The notes: a model not told the origin generated them from the letters alone. Positions 1 to 6,966 are shown, counted from the first letter of the stretch. The stretch is 12,167 nt of DNA from DATIRA01 sp964553405 (GCA_964553405.1 CAZKLS010000085.1:1-12167); one strand, 5' to 3'. Program-made: numbers and translations.

Positions 1-888
1 TCCCCTTCTCCCAATCCTCTGCACCGGGACGCGCACCTCCCGGTCCCCGCCAGCCGGTGGTCGCGTCGCGACCGGTCCCCAGGCCTGGCCGTAGACGACT
101 TCGAAGCTGGCGGGCAGGCGTCCATCGCGGCGCAGCTGCTCGTAGCTCTCGACCATCCGGGCCAGGGTCCGCTTGCCGGTCAGGCCACGGGGGCGTCCCG
201 CGTTGGCGTTTCGTGCCCCCATCGCTTTCAGGTCCAGCATCAGCTCGCGCACCCCGGCGTAGGTCAGCGTGTATCGCTCGACGTCCAGCACGGGTTCCGC
301 CAGGCCGGCTCGAACGAGCGCGTCGCCGAGGTCATGCATGTCGACGAAGCGGTTCACGTGCGTGTAGCCGTCCGCGGCGGACCAGGCCTGCCTGAGCTCC
401 TTCAGCGTGTCCGGCCCGAACGTGGTGAACGTCAGCAGCCCCCCGGGTGCCAGCACCCGCCGGAACTCGCGCAGCACCTCGTCCGGGTCGTTGCACCACT
501 GCAGCACCAGGTTGCTGAAGATCAGCTGCGCGGTCCCGTCAGCGAAAGGCAGCCGGGCCGCGTCGCCGCAGACCCGGGCGAAACGGCGCAACAGGGTCTG
601 CCGGCGGCCGGTTTCCAGCAGCATGCCCATGGCCAGGTCGAACGCGGTCACCCGCGCGCGGGGATAGCGACGCTTCAGGGCCAGCGCGCCCGCACCGGTG
701 CCCGATCCGACGTCGAGCACGACGCGCGGCTCCAGCCGCACGAACTCGAGCCGGTCCAGGTGGCGACGGCGCACCTCGGCCTGCAACACCGCGACGGCGT
801 CGTAGCTGCCGGCCGCCTTGCCGAACGAGCGCCTGACCCGTGCGCGGTCCAGCAGGAACTCTGAGTCGTCATGGACCGGTGCCTTCAT
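1..888 (-). CDS. bioC: Malonyl-ACP O-methyltransferase BioC (3' end beyond window)
   Basis: SAM-dependent methyltransferase that methylates the free carboxyl of malonyl-ACP, disguising it so that fatty acid synthesis can elongate it to pimeloyl-ACP methyl ester (biotin precursor, cytoplasm). I translated the minus strand directly: 296 codons are open from ATG (886-888) to the window edge. The start reads MKAPVHDDSEFLLDRARVRR. SAM motif I is VVLDVGSGTGAGALAL (residues 57-72), the acidic end of strand 2 is AFDLA (82-86), and the family segments SNLVLQWCNDP (126-136) and FGPDTLKEL (157-165) follow. The C-terminal FEVVYGQAWGP (262-272) is typical of BioC. The tail VRVPVQRIGRR suggests the protein ends only a few codons past the edge (inference). 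E. coli BioC is about 250 residues, so this is a somewhat longer form. ATG overlaps the bioH stop as ATGA and has no evident Shine-Dalgarno, so translational coupling is likely. bioD may follow to the left. Confidence 0.95.
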   Translation of the reverse strand, partial: MKAPVHDDSEFLLDRARVRRSFGKAAGSYDAVAVLQAEVRRRHLDRLEFVRLEPRVVLDVGSGTGAGALALKRRYPRARVTAFDLAMGMLLETGRRQTLLRRFARVCGDAARLPFADGTAQLIFSNLVLQWCNDPDEVLREFRRVLAPGGLLTFTTFGPDTLKELRQAWSAADGYTHVNRFVDMHDLGDALVRAGLAEPVLDVERYTLTYAGVRELMLDLKAMGARNANAGRPRGLTGKRTLARMVESYEQLRRDGRLPASFEVVYGQAWGPVATRPPAGGDREVRVPVQRIGRRG

Positions 889-1685
889 GCGGTGCTGCCA
901 GCGCGTCCGGTGGCCGTGCACCGATCCAGGAAGGGTCCCAGTTCCGCCAGGAAGGCGTCCGGATGCGACAGGAACGGCGCATGAGCGCAGCCTGGCAACA
1001 ACGCCAGGCGTGCCTGCGGCAGCGCGCTGGCGAGTGCGCGCGCGGCGCCGGGCGGTGTCAGCCGGTCGTTCTCGCCCGCCGCAACCAGCGCCGGAACGGC
1101 GATCCTTGCCACCCGGTCGCGAAGGTCGGCGCTCCCGAGGATCTCGAGTCCTGCGGCCAGCGCGCGCGGATCCGGCGGTCCGTGGCTCTCGAGCTGCCGG
1201 CGCAGCAGCCGCAGCGTCGCGGCGGCCTGTTCGTCGCCGCGGGTCTGCAGGGCCAGGAAATTCTGCACCGTGCGGGCGTGATCGGTCTGCAGGCTGCGCG
1301 CGAACTCCTGCAGAACCGGCTGCGGCACGGCCGGTTCCCAGTCTTCCGCCTGCACGAAGCGTGGGGTCGTCGCGACCAGCACGAGCGCGCGCACCGTCTC
1401 GGGCCAGCGATAGGCGATCTCCATGGCCAGCATTCCGCCCAGCGACCAGCCGATGACGACGGCACCGGCTGGAATACCGGGCCGGACCGCCGCCGCGAGC
1501 TGCCCGAGGCTGCCGAGCCCGGGCAACCAGCCACTGCGCCCATGGCCGGGCAGGTCGACGAGGTGCAGGCGGTAGCGATCCTCGAGCGCATCGAGCCAGC
1601 TTCCCCAGAGCCCGCCGTGCAGGGCCCAGCCGTGCAGCAGCACGAGGTCCGCTCCGCTCCCTCGCCGCTCGACGTGCAGACTCAC
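885..1685 (-). CDS. bioH: Pimeloyl-ACP methyl ester carboxylesterase BioH
   Basis: Alpha/beta-hydrolase that removes the methyl group from pimeloyl-ACP methyl ester once the chain is complete, giving the pimeloyl-ACP used by BioF. The protein is 266 residues. The oxyanion-hole region HGWALHGGLW is at 18-27 and the nucleophile elbow GWSLGG at 79-84 (Ser81). The remaining catalytic residues are Asp207 (in GENDRLTPP) and His235 (in GCAHAPF). Asp207 and His235 fall at the same numbers as in E. coli BioH, and Ser81 is one off. The reading frame stays open far upstream through bioF, but homology begins at VSLHVERRGSG. The start is therefore the GTG at 1683-1685, which overlaps the bioF stop as GTGA and has a GGGGG tract 8 bases upstream. 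The stop overlaps the bioC start. Its position between bioF and bioC is the Pseudomonas-type arrangement; in E. coli bioH is unlinked. A general esterase is the only alternative, and the context argues against it. Confidence 0.95.
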   Translation of the reverse strand: MSLHVERRGSGADLVLLHGWALHGGLWGSWLDALEDRYRLHLVDLPGHGRSGWLPGLGSLGQLAAAVRPGIPAGAVVIGWSLGGMLAMEIAYRWPETVRALVLVATTPRFVQAEDWEPAVPQPVLQEFARSLQTDHARTVQNFLALQTRGDEQAAATLRLLRRQLESHGPPDPRALAAGLEILGSADLRDRVARIAVPALVAAGENDRLTPPGAARALASALPQARLALLPGCAHAPFLSHPDAFLAELGPFLDRCTATGRAGSTA

Positions 1686-2866
1686 GCGAGCAACCCCCGG
1701 CGTGCCAGACGGGACAACTCCTCCATCAGTCGATCGAGGTCGGCGTCGGTATGGACCGCCGACAGCGTGATCCGCAGCCGGGAACTGCCCTTCGGCACCG
1801 CGGGCGGACGTATCGCGGCAATCCACAGGCCCGCATCGAGCAGCGCTTCGCTGGCCGCGACTGCTGCGCGCTCCTCGCCGATCAGGATCGGTTGTATCGG
1901 CGTTCGGGAGTCCAGCAGCCGCAGGCCGAGGGTCCCGGCCTCGCGGCGGAACCGTTCGATGAGACTGCCGAGCCGTTCGCGACGCCAGCTCTCCGCGCGG
2001 CACAGTCGCAGGGCCACCCGCGTCGCTGCGGCGACTGCGGGCGGCAGGCCGGTCGTGAACATGTAGGTGCGCGCGCGCTGGATCAGCACCTCCACGAGGT
2101 CCTCGGACCCGGCGACCACGGCTCCGAAGGCGCCGACGGCCTTGCCGAGCGTGCACATCAGGACGGGCACGTCCTGCGGATCGAGGCCCTCGAGCTCGAC
2201 GGAGCCACGACCGTGGCTGCCGAGCACGCCGAAGCCGTGCGCGTCGTCCACGAACAGCCACGCATCCCGGCGACGGCAGGTGTCCGCCAGCGCAGTCAAC
2301 GGCGCGAGATCGCCGTCCATGCTGAACACCCCGTCGGTCACCACGAGCGTCGCGCCTTCGTGCGCCACTGACAGCTCGCGCTCCAGCGCCGGGACGTCGC
2401 CATGCGGATAGCGCGCAAAGTGGCACCCCGACAAACGGCCGGCGTCGAGCAGCGAGGCGTGGTTCAGCCGGTCCTCGATCACGCGGTCGCCGGGCTGCAG
2501 CAGGGCCGAGCCGACCGCGAGGTTCGCCATGTAACCGGTCGAGAACAGCAGGGCCCTCGGGCGTCCGAGGAAGTCGGCCAGTTCCTCCTCCAGCGCATGG
2601 TGCTCCCGGCTGTGACCGCTGACGAGGTGAGAGGCGCCGCTGCCGAGGCCCCAGCGGCGCGCGGCCTGAGCCAGCGCCTCGCCGACACGGGTGTCGCCGG
2701 CCAGGCCGAGATAGTCGTTGCTGCAGAACACGAGGACCTCGCGGCCATCGATTCGCGCGCGTGCCGTCCCGGCCAGCCGCGATTCGACCACGCGGCGCCT
2801 GCGCAGCCGGCCCGCGGCATGCGTGGCTGCCATCATCGAAGACAGGCGCCCGTTCAGGCTGTGCAT
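1682..2866 (-). CDS. bioF: 8-amino-7-oxononanoate synthase BioF
   Basis: PLP-dependent alpha-oxoamine synthase that condenses pimeloyl-ACP with L-alanine to 8-amino-7-oxononanoate (KAPA), releasing CO2 and ACP. The protein is 394 residues against about 384 in E. coli. Visible family segments are FCSNDYLGLA (47-56), the glycine-rich GLGSGASHLVSGHS (73-86), FSTGYMANLA (108-117), LNHASLLD (134-141), VTDGVFSMDGDLAPL (176-190) and FVDDAHGFGVLG (205-216), whose Asp and His contact PLP. Lys242 in TLGKAVGAFG is the Schiff-base lysine. A C-terminal LRITLSAVHT motif is also present. The start ATG at 2864-2866 lies 15 bases after the bioB stop, with a GGGGA tract upstream. Internal methionines at 11-12 are less likely starts. 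The stop overlaps the bioH GTG. Other members of the family (Kbl, HemA) are excluded by the biotin-gene context. Confidence 0.96.
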   Translation of the reverse strand: MHSLNGRLSSMMAATHAAGRLRRRRVVESRLAGTARARIDGREVLVFCSNDYLGLAGDTRVGEALAQAARRWGLGSGASHLVSGHSREHHALEEELADFLGRPRALLFSTGYMANLAVGSALLQPGDRVIEDRLNHASLLDAGRLSGCHFARYPHGDVPALERELSVAHEGATLVVTDGVFSMDGDLAPLTALADTCRRRDAWLFVDDAHGFGVLGSHGRGSVELEGLDPQDVPVLMCTLGKAVGAFGAVVAGSEDLVEVLIQRARTYMFTTGLPPAVAAATRVALRLCRAESWRRERLGSLIERFRREAGTLGLRLLDSRTPIQPILIGEERAAVAASEALLDAGLWIAAIRPPAVPKGSSRLRITLSAVHTDADLDRLMEELSRLARRGLLA

Positions 2867-2881
2867 GGTCCGGTCCCCGGT

Positions 2882-3862
2882 TCAGGAGCTTTCGGCGGAC
2901 TCCTCGGCCATCAGGCCCAGCCGGGCGAACAGCTCCTGGTCGCGGTCGCGCCCGGGGTTGGGCGTCGTCAGCAGCTTTTCGCCGTGGAAGATCGAGTTCG
3001 CGCCGGCGAGAAAGCACAGGGCCTGAACCGCATCGCTCATCTCGTTCCGGCCGGCCGAGAGCCGCAGGTGCGAGGCCGGCATCAGCAGGCGCGCCGTCGC
3101 GATCGTTCGCACCAGATCCAGCGGGTCCAGCGGCGGCAGCCCGTGCAGCGGCGTCCCCTCCACCTGGACCAGCTGGTTGATCGGCACGCTCTGCGGGTGC
3201 TCCGGCAGCGTGGCCAGCGTATGCAGCAACTCGACACGGTCGCGCGGCGACTCGCCCATGCCGAGAATTCCGCCGCAGCACACCTTGAGTCCCGCGTCAC
3301 GAACGGCCTCGAGCGTATCGAGGCGATCCCGGTAGGTCCGCGTCGTGACGATGTCGCCGTAGAAGGACTCGGACGTGTCGAGGTTGTGGTTGTAGTAATC
3401 GAGCCCGGCGTCCTTCAGCTCGCCGGCCTGCTCGGGCGTCAGCATGCCGAGCGTCGCGCAGGTTTCCAGCCCCAGTGCGCGGACCTCGCGGACCATCTGC
3501 TTGATCTGCTCGAGCTGGCGCGGCTTCGGATTGCGATAGGCCGCGCCCATGCAGAAGCGCGTGGCTCCGCGGCGCTTCGCCGCCTCGGCCGCGGCGACGA
3601 CTTCGCCGGTCTGCAGCAGTTCCTCGCGCTCGAGTCCGGTGTCGTGGCGGACACTCTGCGGGCAGTAGGCGCAGTCCTCGGGGCATCCGCCGGTCTTCAC
3701 CGACAGCAGCGTGCTGACCTGCACCCGATTCGGATCGAAATGCTGCCGATGCACCCGCTGCGCGTGGAACAGCAGGTCGTTGAATGGCAGGTCGAACAGG
3801 GCCTGCGCTTCGGCGAGGCTCCAGTCGTTCCGCACCAGGCCGAGACGGTCAAGGTCGAGCAT
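2882..3862 (-). CDS. bioB: Biotin synthase BioB
   Basis: Radical-SAM enzyme that inserts sulfur into dethiobiotin to make biotin, using a [4Fe-4S] cluster for SAM cleavage and a [2Fe-2S] cluster as sulfur donor. From the ATG at 3860-3862 the protein is 326 residues. AQRVHRQHFDPNRVQVSTLL precedes the radical-SAM triad CPEDCAYC (Cys60, 64, 67). Further family segments are RFCMGAAYRNP, GLDYYNHNLDTS, TTRTYRDRLDTLE and KVCCGGILGMGE. LRLSAGRNEM carries the Arg that ligates the [2Fe-2S] cluster, and CFLAGANSIFHGEKLLTTPNP follows. The C-terminus is shorter than in the 346-residue E. coli protein. An upstream in-frame ATG at 3925 would add 21 non-conserved residues and sit about 8 bases after the predicted transcription start. 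The 3862 ATG has GGGGA with 9-base spacing and matches where homology begins. It is the first gene of the bioB-F-H-C operon and is probably repressed by BirA (see operator). Confidence 0.97.
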   Translation of the reverse strand: MLDLDRLGLVRNDWSLAEAQALFDLPFNDLLFHAQRVHRQHFDPNRVQVSTLLSVKTGGCPEDCAYCPQSVRHDTGLEREELLQTGEVVAAAEAAKRRGATRFCMGAAYRNPKPRQLEQIKQMVREVRALGLETCATLGMLTPEQAGELKDAGLDYYNHNLDTSESFYGDIVTTRTYRDRLDTLEAVRDAGLKVCCGGILGMGESPRDRVELLHTLATLPEHPQSVPINQLVQVEGTPLHGLPPLDPLDLVRTIATARLLMPASHLRLSAGRNEMSDAVQALCFLAGANSIFHGEKLLTTPNPGRDRDQELFARLGLMAEESAESS

Positions 3863-3933
3863 CTTGAGAATTCCCCGGTTTCCGCCGCAAAAGCGCGCTG
3901 CGACCAGAGGTCGGGTCACCGACACTGCGGCGG
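3863..3933 (-). promoter_or_regulatory. bioB 5' leader, possibly structured
   Basis: If transcription starts near 3933 as predicted, bioB has an untranslated leader of about 70 bases. An 8-bp perfect pairing is possible between its start (minus-strand CCGCCGCA, 3933-3926) and the stretch just before the ribosome-binding region (TGCGGCGG, 3889-3882). It would enclose a second hairpin, CGACC-TCT-GGTCG (3913-3901). The ribosome-binding GGGGA and the ATG lie just outside this stem. There is no U-run, so it is not an obvious attenuator. In such GC-rich sequence these pairings may be incidental. Confidence 0.3.
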
Positions 3934-3939
3934 GGCCGG

Positions 3940-3968
3940 AGTATTTCGGGGAGACCGCAGACTGTCAA
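3940..3968 (-). promoter_or_regulatory. Predicted sigma-70 promoter of the bio operon
   Basis: On the minus strand a consensus -35 TTGACA (3968-3963) is followed after exactly 17 bases by AATACT (3945-3940), a 4/6 match to the -10 consensus. The predicted start of transcription is near 3933, upstream of the bioB ATG at 3862. The -35 hexamer lies inside the bioB-proximal arm of the BirA operator, so a bound repressor would block polymerase. This is a sequence-level prediction. Confidence 0.65.
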
Positions 3969-3994
3969 CCAGGACGGACAATGAAGGTTGACAG
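3962..3994. promoter_or_regulatory. Predicted BirA (biotin repressor) operator
   Basis: This is a perfect inverted repeat, CTGTCAACC (3962-3970) and GGTTGACAG (3986-3994), separated by 15 bases. The known BirA box in bacteria with DNA-binding BirA has the form TGTnAACC-N14-16-GGTTnACA, so both sequence and spacing fit. It sits upstream of bioB, the expected target, with one arm covering the bioB -35. The spacer contains the comF Shine-Dalgarno (AGGA, 3971-3974) and ATG (3981-3983), and the other arm lies in comF codons 2-5. BirA bound to biotinyl-5'-AMP would be expected to repress bioB-F-H-C when biotin is plentiful. birA itself is not in the window. Match to the consensus is from memory of the family. 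Confidence 0.85.
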
Positions 3995-4697
3995 AGCGCT
4001 CGACTGGTTGAGCGGCGCGTTGTTCGCGCCGCGCTGCCTGCTCTGCGGCCTGCCGGGGCAGGCCCCCTGTCTCGACCTGTGTCCGGCCTGCGAGTCCGAG
4101 CTGCAGCCCGTACCGCAGCCGGCCTGCCAGCGATGCGCGCTGCCGCTAGACCCCGCGCGCATGGGCCCGGTCTGCGAGAGCTGCGAGCGCGCGCCGCCGC
4201 CCTTCGAGCGCTGCATCGCGTCGTTCCGCTACGCGTCTCCGGTCGACTTGATGGTGCAGGACCTCAAGTACCGTGGCCGTCTGCCGATCGCGCGCGTGCT
4301 GGGTGAACTGCTGGCCCGGTCAGTACAGGCCCGGGACCTGCAAGGCCGGCTCGACGGCCTGCTCCCGGTGCCGCTGCATCCGCTCCGCCACGCAGACCGT
4401 GGTTTCAACCAGTCCGCGGAGATCGCGCGCTGGTGCGCCCGCCGCCTGCGCCTGCCGCTCGAGCTGTCGGCGGCACGGCGCATTCGCGCCACGGCGCCGC
4501 AGGCGTTGCTGTCGCGCATCGACCGCCGCGGCAACCTCAGGCGGGCCTTCGCGGTCGATCCCCGCGTGAAGGGCCGACGGCTCGCGATCGTAGACGACGT
4601 GGTCACCAGCGGCAGCACGGTACGGGAGCTCTCCAGCGCGCTGCGCGCGGCGGGCGCTGCCGTCGTGGTCTGCTGCGTCGCGCGGACCGTCGACTGA
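3981..4697 (+). CDS. comF: ComF family protein (phosphoribosyltransferase-like)
   Basis: ComF/GntX-type protein. Family members are needed for natural transformation in some bacteria (handling incoming single-stranded DNA in the cytoplasm), while others affect nutrient use; the biochemical role is unsettled. The protein is 238 residues. The N-terminus has four CxxC pairs typical of the double zinc finger: C19/C22, C34/C37, C49/C52 and C65/C68. A type I phosphoribosyltransferase domain follows, with YRGR (98-101), PLHPLRHADRGFNQS (131-145) and the PRPP-binding loop LAIVDDVVTSGSTV (201-214). The frame is open upstream to 3711, but that part overlaps bioB antisense. The ATG at 3981 has AGGA with 6-base spacing and matches the usual start of the family. 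A weak promoter candidate, CCGACA (3919-3924)-N17-TATTTC (3942-3947), overlaps the bioB promoter. The predicted BirA operator spans its start codon, so biotin status might also influence it. Confidence 0.93.
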   Translation: MKVDRALDWLSGALFAPRCLLCGLPGQAPCLDLCPACESELQPVPQPACQRCALPLDPARMGPVCESCERAPPPFERCIASFRYASPVDLMVQDLKYRGRLPIARVLGELLARSVQARDLQGRLDGLLPVPLHPLRHADRGFNQSAEIARWCARRLRLPLELSAARRIRATAPQALLSRIDRRGNLRRAFAVDPRVKGRRLAIVDDVVTSGSTVRELSSALRAAGAAVVVCCVARTVD

Positions 4698-4776
4698 GTC
4701 CGCGGATGCCGGCCGCACGAACCGGGCCCGGTGCTCCGGTTAGACTAGCGGTCCATCGCAGCCAGTCAGTGCTCCC
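4698..4776. other. comF-nhaA intergenic gap
   Basis: This 79-bp non-coding gap holds a perfect 12-bp GC palindrome (4721-4732) and TAGACT (4741-4746), a 4/6 match to a -10 box 30 bases before the nhaA ATG. No acceptable -35 is visible, and there is no U-tract to make the palindrome a terminator. The segment around TAGACT resembles the arms of the spoT-ridA repeat. Confidence 0.4.
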
Positions 4777-5991
4777 ATGTACCAGAAGGTCCTAGACGCC
4801 TCGCCGCTCGCAGCCATCCGGCAGTTCCTGAAGCTGGAGTCCGCGAGCGGCATCCTGCTCGTCGCCGCCGGCGCTTTCGCGATGCTGGCCGCCAATACGC
4901 CGCTGTCGGGGTGGTACGAGAGCCTGCTGCAGGTGCCGTTCAAGATCCAGCTCGGCGACTTCGTGCTCGACAAGCCGATCCTGGTCTGGATCAACGACCT
5001 GCTGATGGCGATCTTCTTCCTGCTGATCGGCCTAGAGATCAAGCGCGAGGTCGTGATGGGCGAGCTGTCCGAGCGCGACAAGGTGGCGCTGCCGGCCGTG
5101 GCCGCGGTCGGCGGCATGGCCGTTCCGGCAGCGATCTACGCCGCCGTCAACTGGGGAGACCCGATCGGGATGCGCGGCTGGGCGATTCCGTCGGCGACCG
5201 ACATCGCGTTTGCGCTCGGCGTGCTGTCGCTGTTCGGTCCGCGCGTCCCGCTGGGCCTGAAGGTGTTCCTGATGACGCTCGCGGTCCTGGACGACCTGAT
5301 GGCCATCATCGTGATCGCGGTGTTCTACACCACCAACCTGTCCGTGACCGCGTTCGCGCTGGCCGGCGTGGCCGTCGCGTTGCTGCTGGTGCTGAACCGC
5401 TTCGGCGTGATGAGCATCGCGGCCTACATCCTGGTCGGCACCGCACTGTGGCTGTTCGTGCTCAAGTCCGGCGTACACGCCACGCTCGCGGGCGTCGTGA
5501 CCGCCATGTTCATCCCGGCGCGCAACCCGGCAGACCCGGAGCATCCGCCGCTCACGCATCTCGAGCACGCGCTGCACCCGTGGGTGGCCTATGGAATCCT
5601 GCCGATCTTCGCGTTCGCCAACGCCGGCGTGAGCCTCGAGGGGTTGCAGTTCGCCGACCTGCTGCAGCCGATACCGCTCGGCATCGTGCTCGGCCTGTTC
5701 GTGGGCAAGCAGCTCGGCGTGTTCGCTTTCGCGTGGCTGGCGGTCCGCAGCGGGCTGACGCGCTTGCCGAGCGGCGTCACTTTTCCGCAGGTCTACGCGG
5801 CGTCGATCATCTGCGGCATCGGCTTCACGATGAGCCTGTTCATCGGCATGCTCGCCTTCGACAACGTCGGCGACGCGCAGTCGGTCACCACCAATCGCCT
5901 GGGGATCCTGGTCGGGTCGCTGCTGTCGGCGGTGGTGGGCTACCTGGTGCTGAACTTCGTGCTGCCGAAGGGACGCAGCCCCGAGGCCTGA
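4777..5991 (+). CDS. nhaA: Na+/H+ antiporter NhaA
   Basis: Inner-membrane antiporter that exports one Na+ (or Li+) in exchange for two H+, used for sodium tolerance and pH homeostasis. The protein is 404 residues (E. coli 388) and strongly hydrophobic throughout, consistent with the family's 12 membrane helices. Key residues are present: Asp142 in SATDIAFALGVL (E. coli Asp133), Asp172 and Asp173 in VLDDLMAIIVIA (the Asp163/Asp164 ion-binding pair), and Lys311 in VGKQLGVFAF (Lys300). Other signatures are AIFFLLIGLEIKREV (78-92), KSGVHATLAGV (230-240), PIFAFANAGV (276-285) and CGIGFTMSLFIG (346-357). The ATG at 4777 has no clear Shine-Dalgarno, but the homologous N-terminus (IRQFLKLESASGILL) begins soon after it. 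It lies downstream of comF in the same direction but with its own gap, and converges with ubiA. No nhaR-type regulator is adjacent in the window. Confidence 0.97.
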   Translation: MYQKVLDASPLAAIRQFLKLESASGILLVAAGAFAMLAANTPLSGWYESLLQVPFKIQLGDFVLDKPILVWINDLLMAIFFLLIGLEIKREVVMGELSERDKVALPAVAAVGGMAVPAAIYAAVNWGDPIGMRGWAIPSATDIAFALGVLSLFGPRVPLGLKVFLMTLAVLDDLMAIIVIAVFYTTNLSVTAFALAGVAVALLLVLNRFGVMSIAAYILVGTALWLFVLKSGVHATLAGVVTAMFIPARNPADPEHPPLTHLEHALHPWVAYGILPIFAFANAGVSLEGLQFADLLQPIPLGIVLGLFVGKQLGVFAFAWLAVRSGLTRLPSGVTFPQVYAASIICGIGFTMSLFIGMLAFDNVGDAQSVTTNRLGILVGSLLSAVVGYLVLNFVLPKGRSPEA

Positions 5992-6031
5992 CCGGGACCG
6001 GCCGCGGCCGGCGGGTCGCGCGCAGCCGTGA
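5992..6031. other. Convergent nhaA/ubiA gap with GC palindrome
   Basis: The 40 bases between the convergent stop codons include a 14-bp perfect palindrome (5998-6011, CCGGCCG/CGGCCGG). Both transcripts should end here or nearby, but there is no T-run on either strand and no loop, so an intrinsic terminator cannot be supported. Confidence 0.3.
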
Positions 6032-6946
6032 TCAGGACCGGAACAGGTAGTCGAGCAGGATTCCGGCGAACACGACGAAACCGAACAGGTTGTTGTTCAG
6101 GAACGCGCGGAAGCAGTCGGGGGGCTCGCGATGCCGGATCAGCAGCTGCTGGTGAACGGCCAGTGCCGTGGCCGCGAGCAGCCCGGCCCAGTACCAGCGG
6201 CCGAGCGAGCTCATCCAGCCGACCAGCGCAAGGCCGGCCAGCGCTCCTGCCTGCAGCGCGGCGACGATCAGCCGATCGGACCGACCGAACAGGATCGCGG
6301 ACGAACGGATGCCGATGACGAGATCGTCCTCGCGATCCACCATTGCGTACATCGTGTCGTACGCCGTCGTCCACAGGACCACCGACAGGAACAGCGCCCA
6401 GGCTTCCGGCGGGACCGACCCGGTCTGCGCCGCGAACGCCATCGGAACCGACCAGCCGAACGCGGCGCCGAGGTAGGCCTGTGGCAGCGAGAAGAACCGC
6501 TTCAGGAACGGGTAGGTGACGGCCAGCACGCCGCCGATCAGCGCCAGCACCTGCGTCGGGCGGTTCAGCGGGATCACCAGCGCCAGCGCCGTCAGCGCCA
6601 GCACTGCGAACAGGCCCAGCGCCTCGGCCGGCGACACGGACTGGGTCGCCAGCGGCCGGTCGGCGGTGCGACGCACGTGCGGGTCGAACTCGCGGTCCGC
6701 GAAATCGTTGATCACGCAGCCCGCCGACCGCATCACGAAGGTGCCGAGCACGAAGATGACGAACAGGCGTTCGTCCGGATGGCCGTCGGCGGAGATCCAC
6801 AGCGCCCAGAGCACCGGCCACAGCAGCAGCCAGATGCCGATCGGCCGGTCGAGCCGCATCAGGCGGGCGTATTCGCGCAGCCTGGAGCGCTGCTCGGGCG
6901 GGGCAGCCGGCTGTGATTCCTTCTCGATGTCCGTGGTGTTTCTCAT
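6032..6946 (-). CDS. ubiA: 4-hydroxybenzoate polyprenyltransferase UbiA
   Basis: Integral membrane enzyme that attaches the polyprenyl chain to 4-hydroxybenzoate, the second step of ubiquinone synthesis. The protein is 304 residues (E. coli 290). A hydrophilic N-terminal extension of about 25 residues precedes YARLMRLDRPIGIWLLLWPVLWALW (26-50). The first Asp-rich prenyl-diphosphate/Mg2+ motif is NDFADREFD (80-88), followed by RTADRPLA (93-100). The second is YDTMYAMVDREDD (196-208), followed by GIRSSAILFG (212-221). The rest is hydrophobic with several predicted membrane helices. The start is ATG 6944-6946 with GGGA upstream, 20 bases after the recG stop, so it is probably the distal gene of the ridA-recG-ubiA unit. 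ubiC, often next to ubiA in gammaproteobacteria, is not here. The Asp-rich motifs plus DRPIGIWLL favour UbiA over the related CyoE or heme A enzymes. Confidence 0.96.
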   Translation of the reverse strand: MRNTTDIEKESQPAAPPEQRSRLREYARLMRLDRPIGIWLLLWPVLWALWISADGHPDERLFVIFVLGTFVMRSAGCVINDFADREFDPHVRRTADRPLATQSVSPAEALGLFAVLALTALALVIPLNRPTQVLALIGGVLAVTYPFLKRFFSLPQAYLGAAFGWSVPMAFAAQTGSVPPEAWALFLSVVLWTTAYDTMYAMVDREDDLVIGIRSSAILFGRSDRLIVAALQAGALAGLALVGWMSSLGRWYWAGLLAATALAVHQQLLIRHREPPDCFRAFLNNNLFGFVVFAGILLDYLFRS

Positions 6947-6966
6947 CAGGATCCCGATCGGCAGCG

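Noticed and set aside
1686..3281. Long minus-strand open frame upstream of and in frame with bioH (798 codons in total).
   Set aside because: This part overlaps bioF in another frame and is Arg/Ala/Gly-rich with no recognisable motif. It is a GC-rich shadow, and the BioH homology starts at 1685.
3863..3925. Extended BioB N-terminus starting at ATG 3925.
   Set aside because: The extra 21 residues are not like the family. The predicted transcription start would leave about 8 bases of leader, and the ATG at 3862 has a better ribosome-binding site.
4721..4732. 12-bp palindrome after comF as a terminator or operator.
   Set aside because: It is too short and purely GC, has no T-run, and several such palindromes are expected by chance in the window.
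5998..6011. 14-bp palindrome between nhaA and ubiA as a bidirectional terminator.
   Set aside because: There is no loop and no T-run on either strand. Palindromes of this size are expected by chance in GC-rich sequence.
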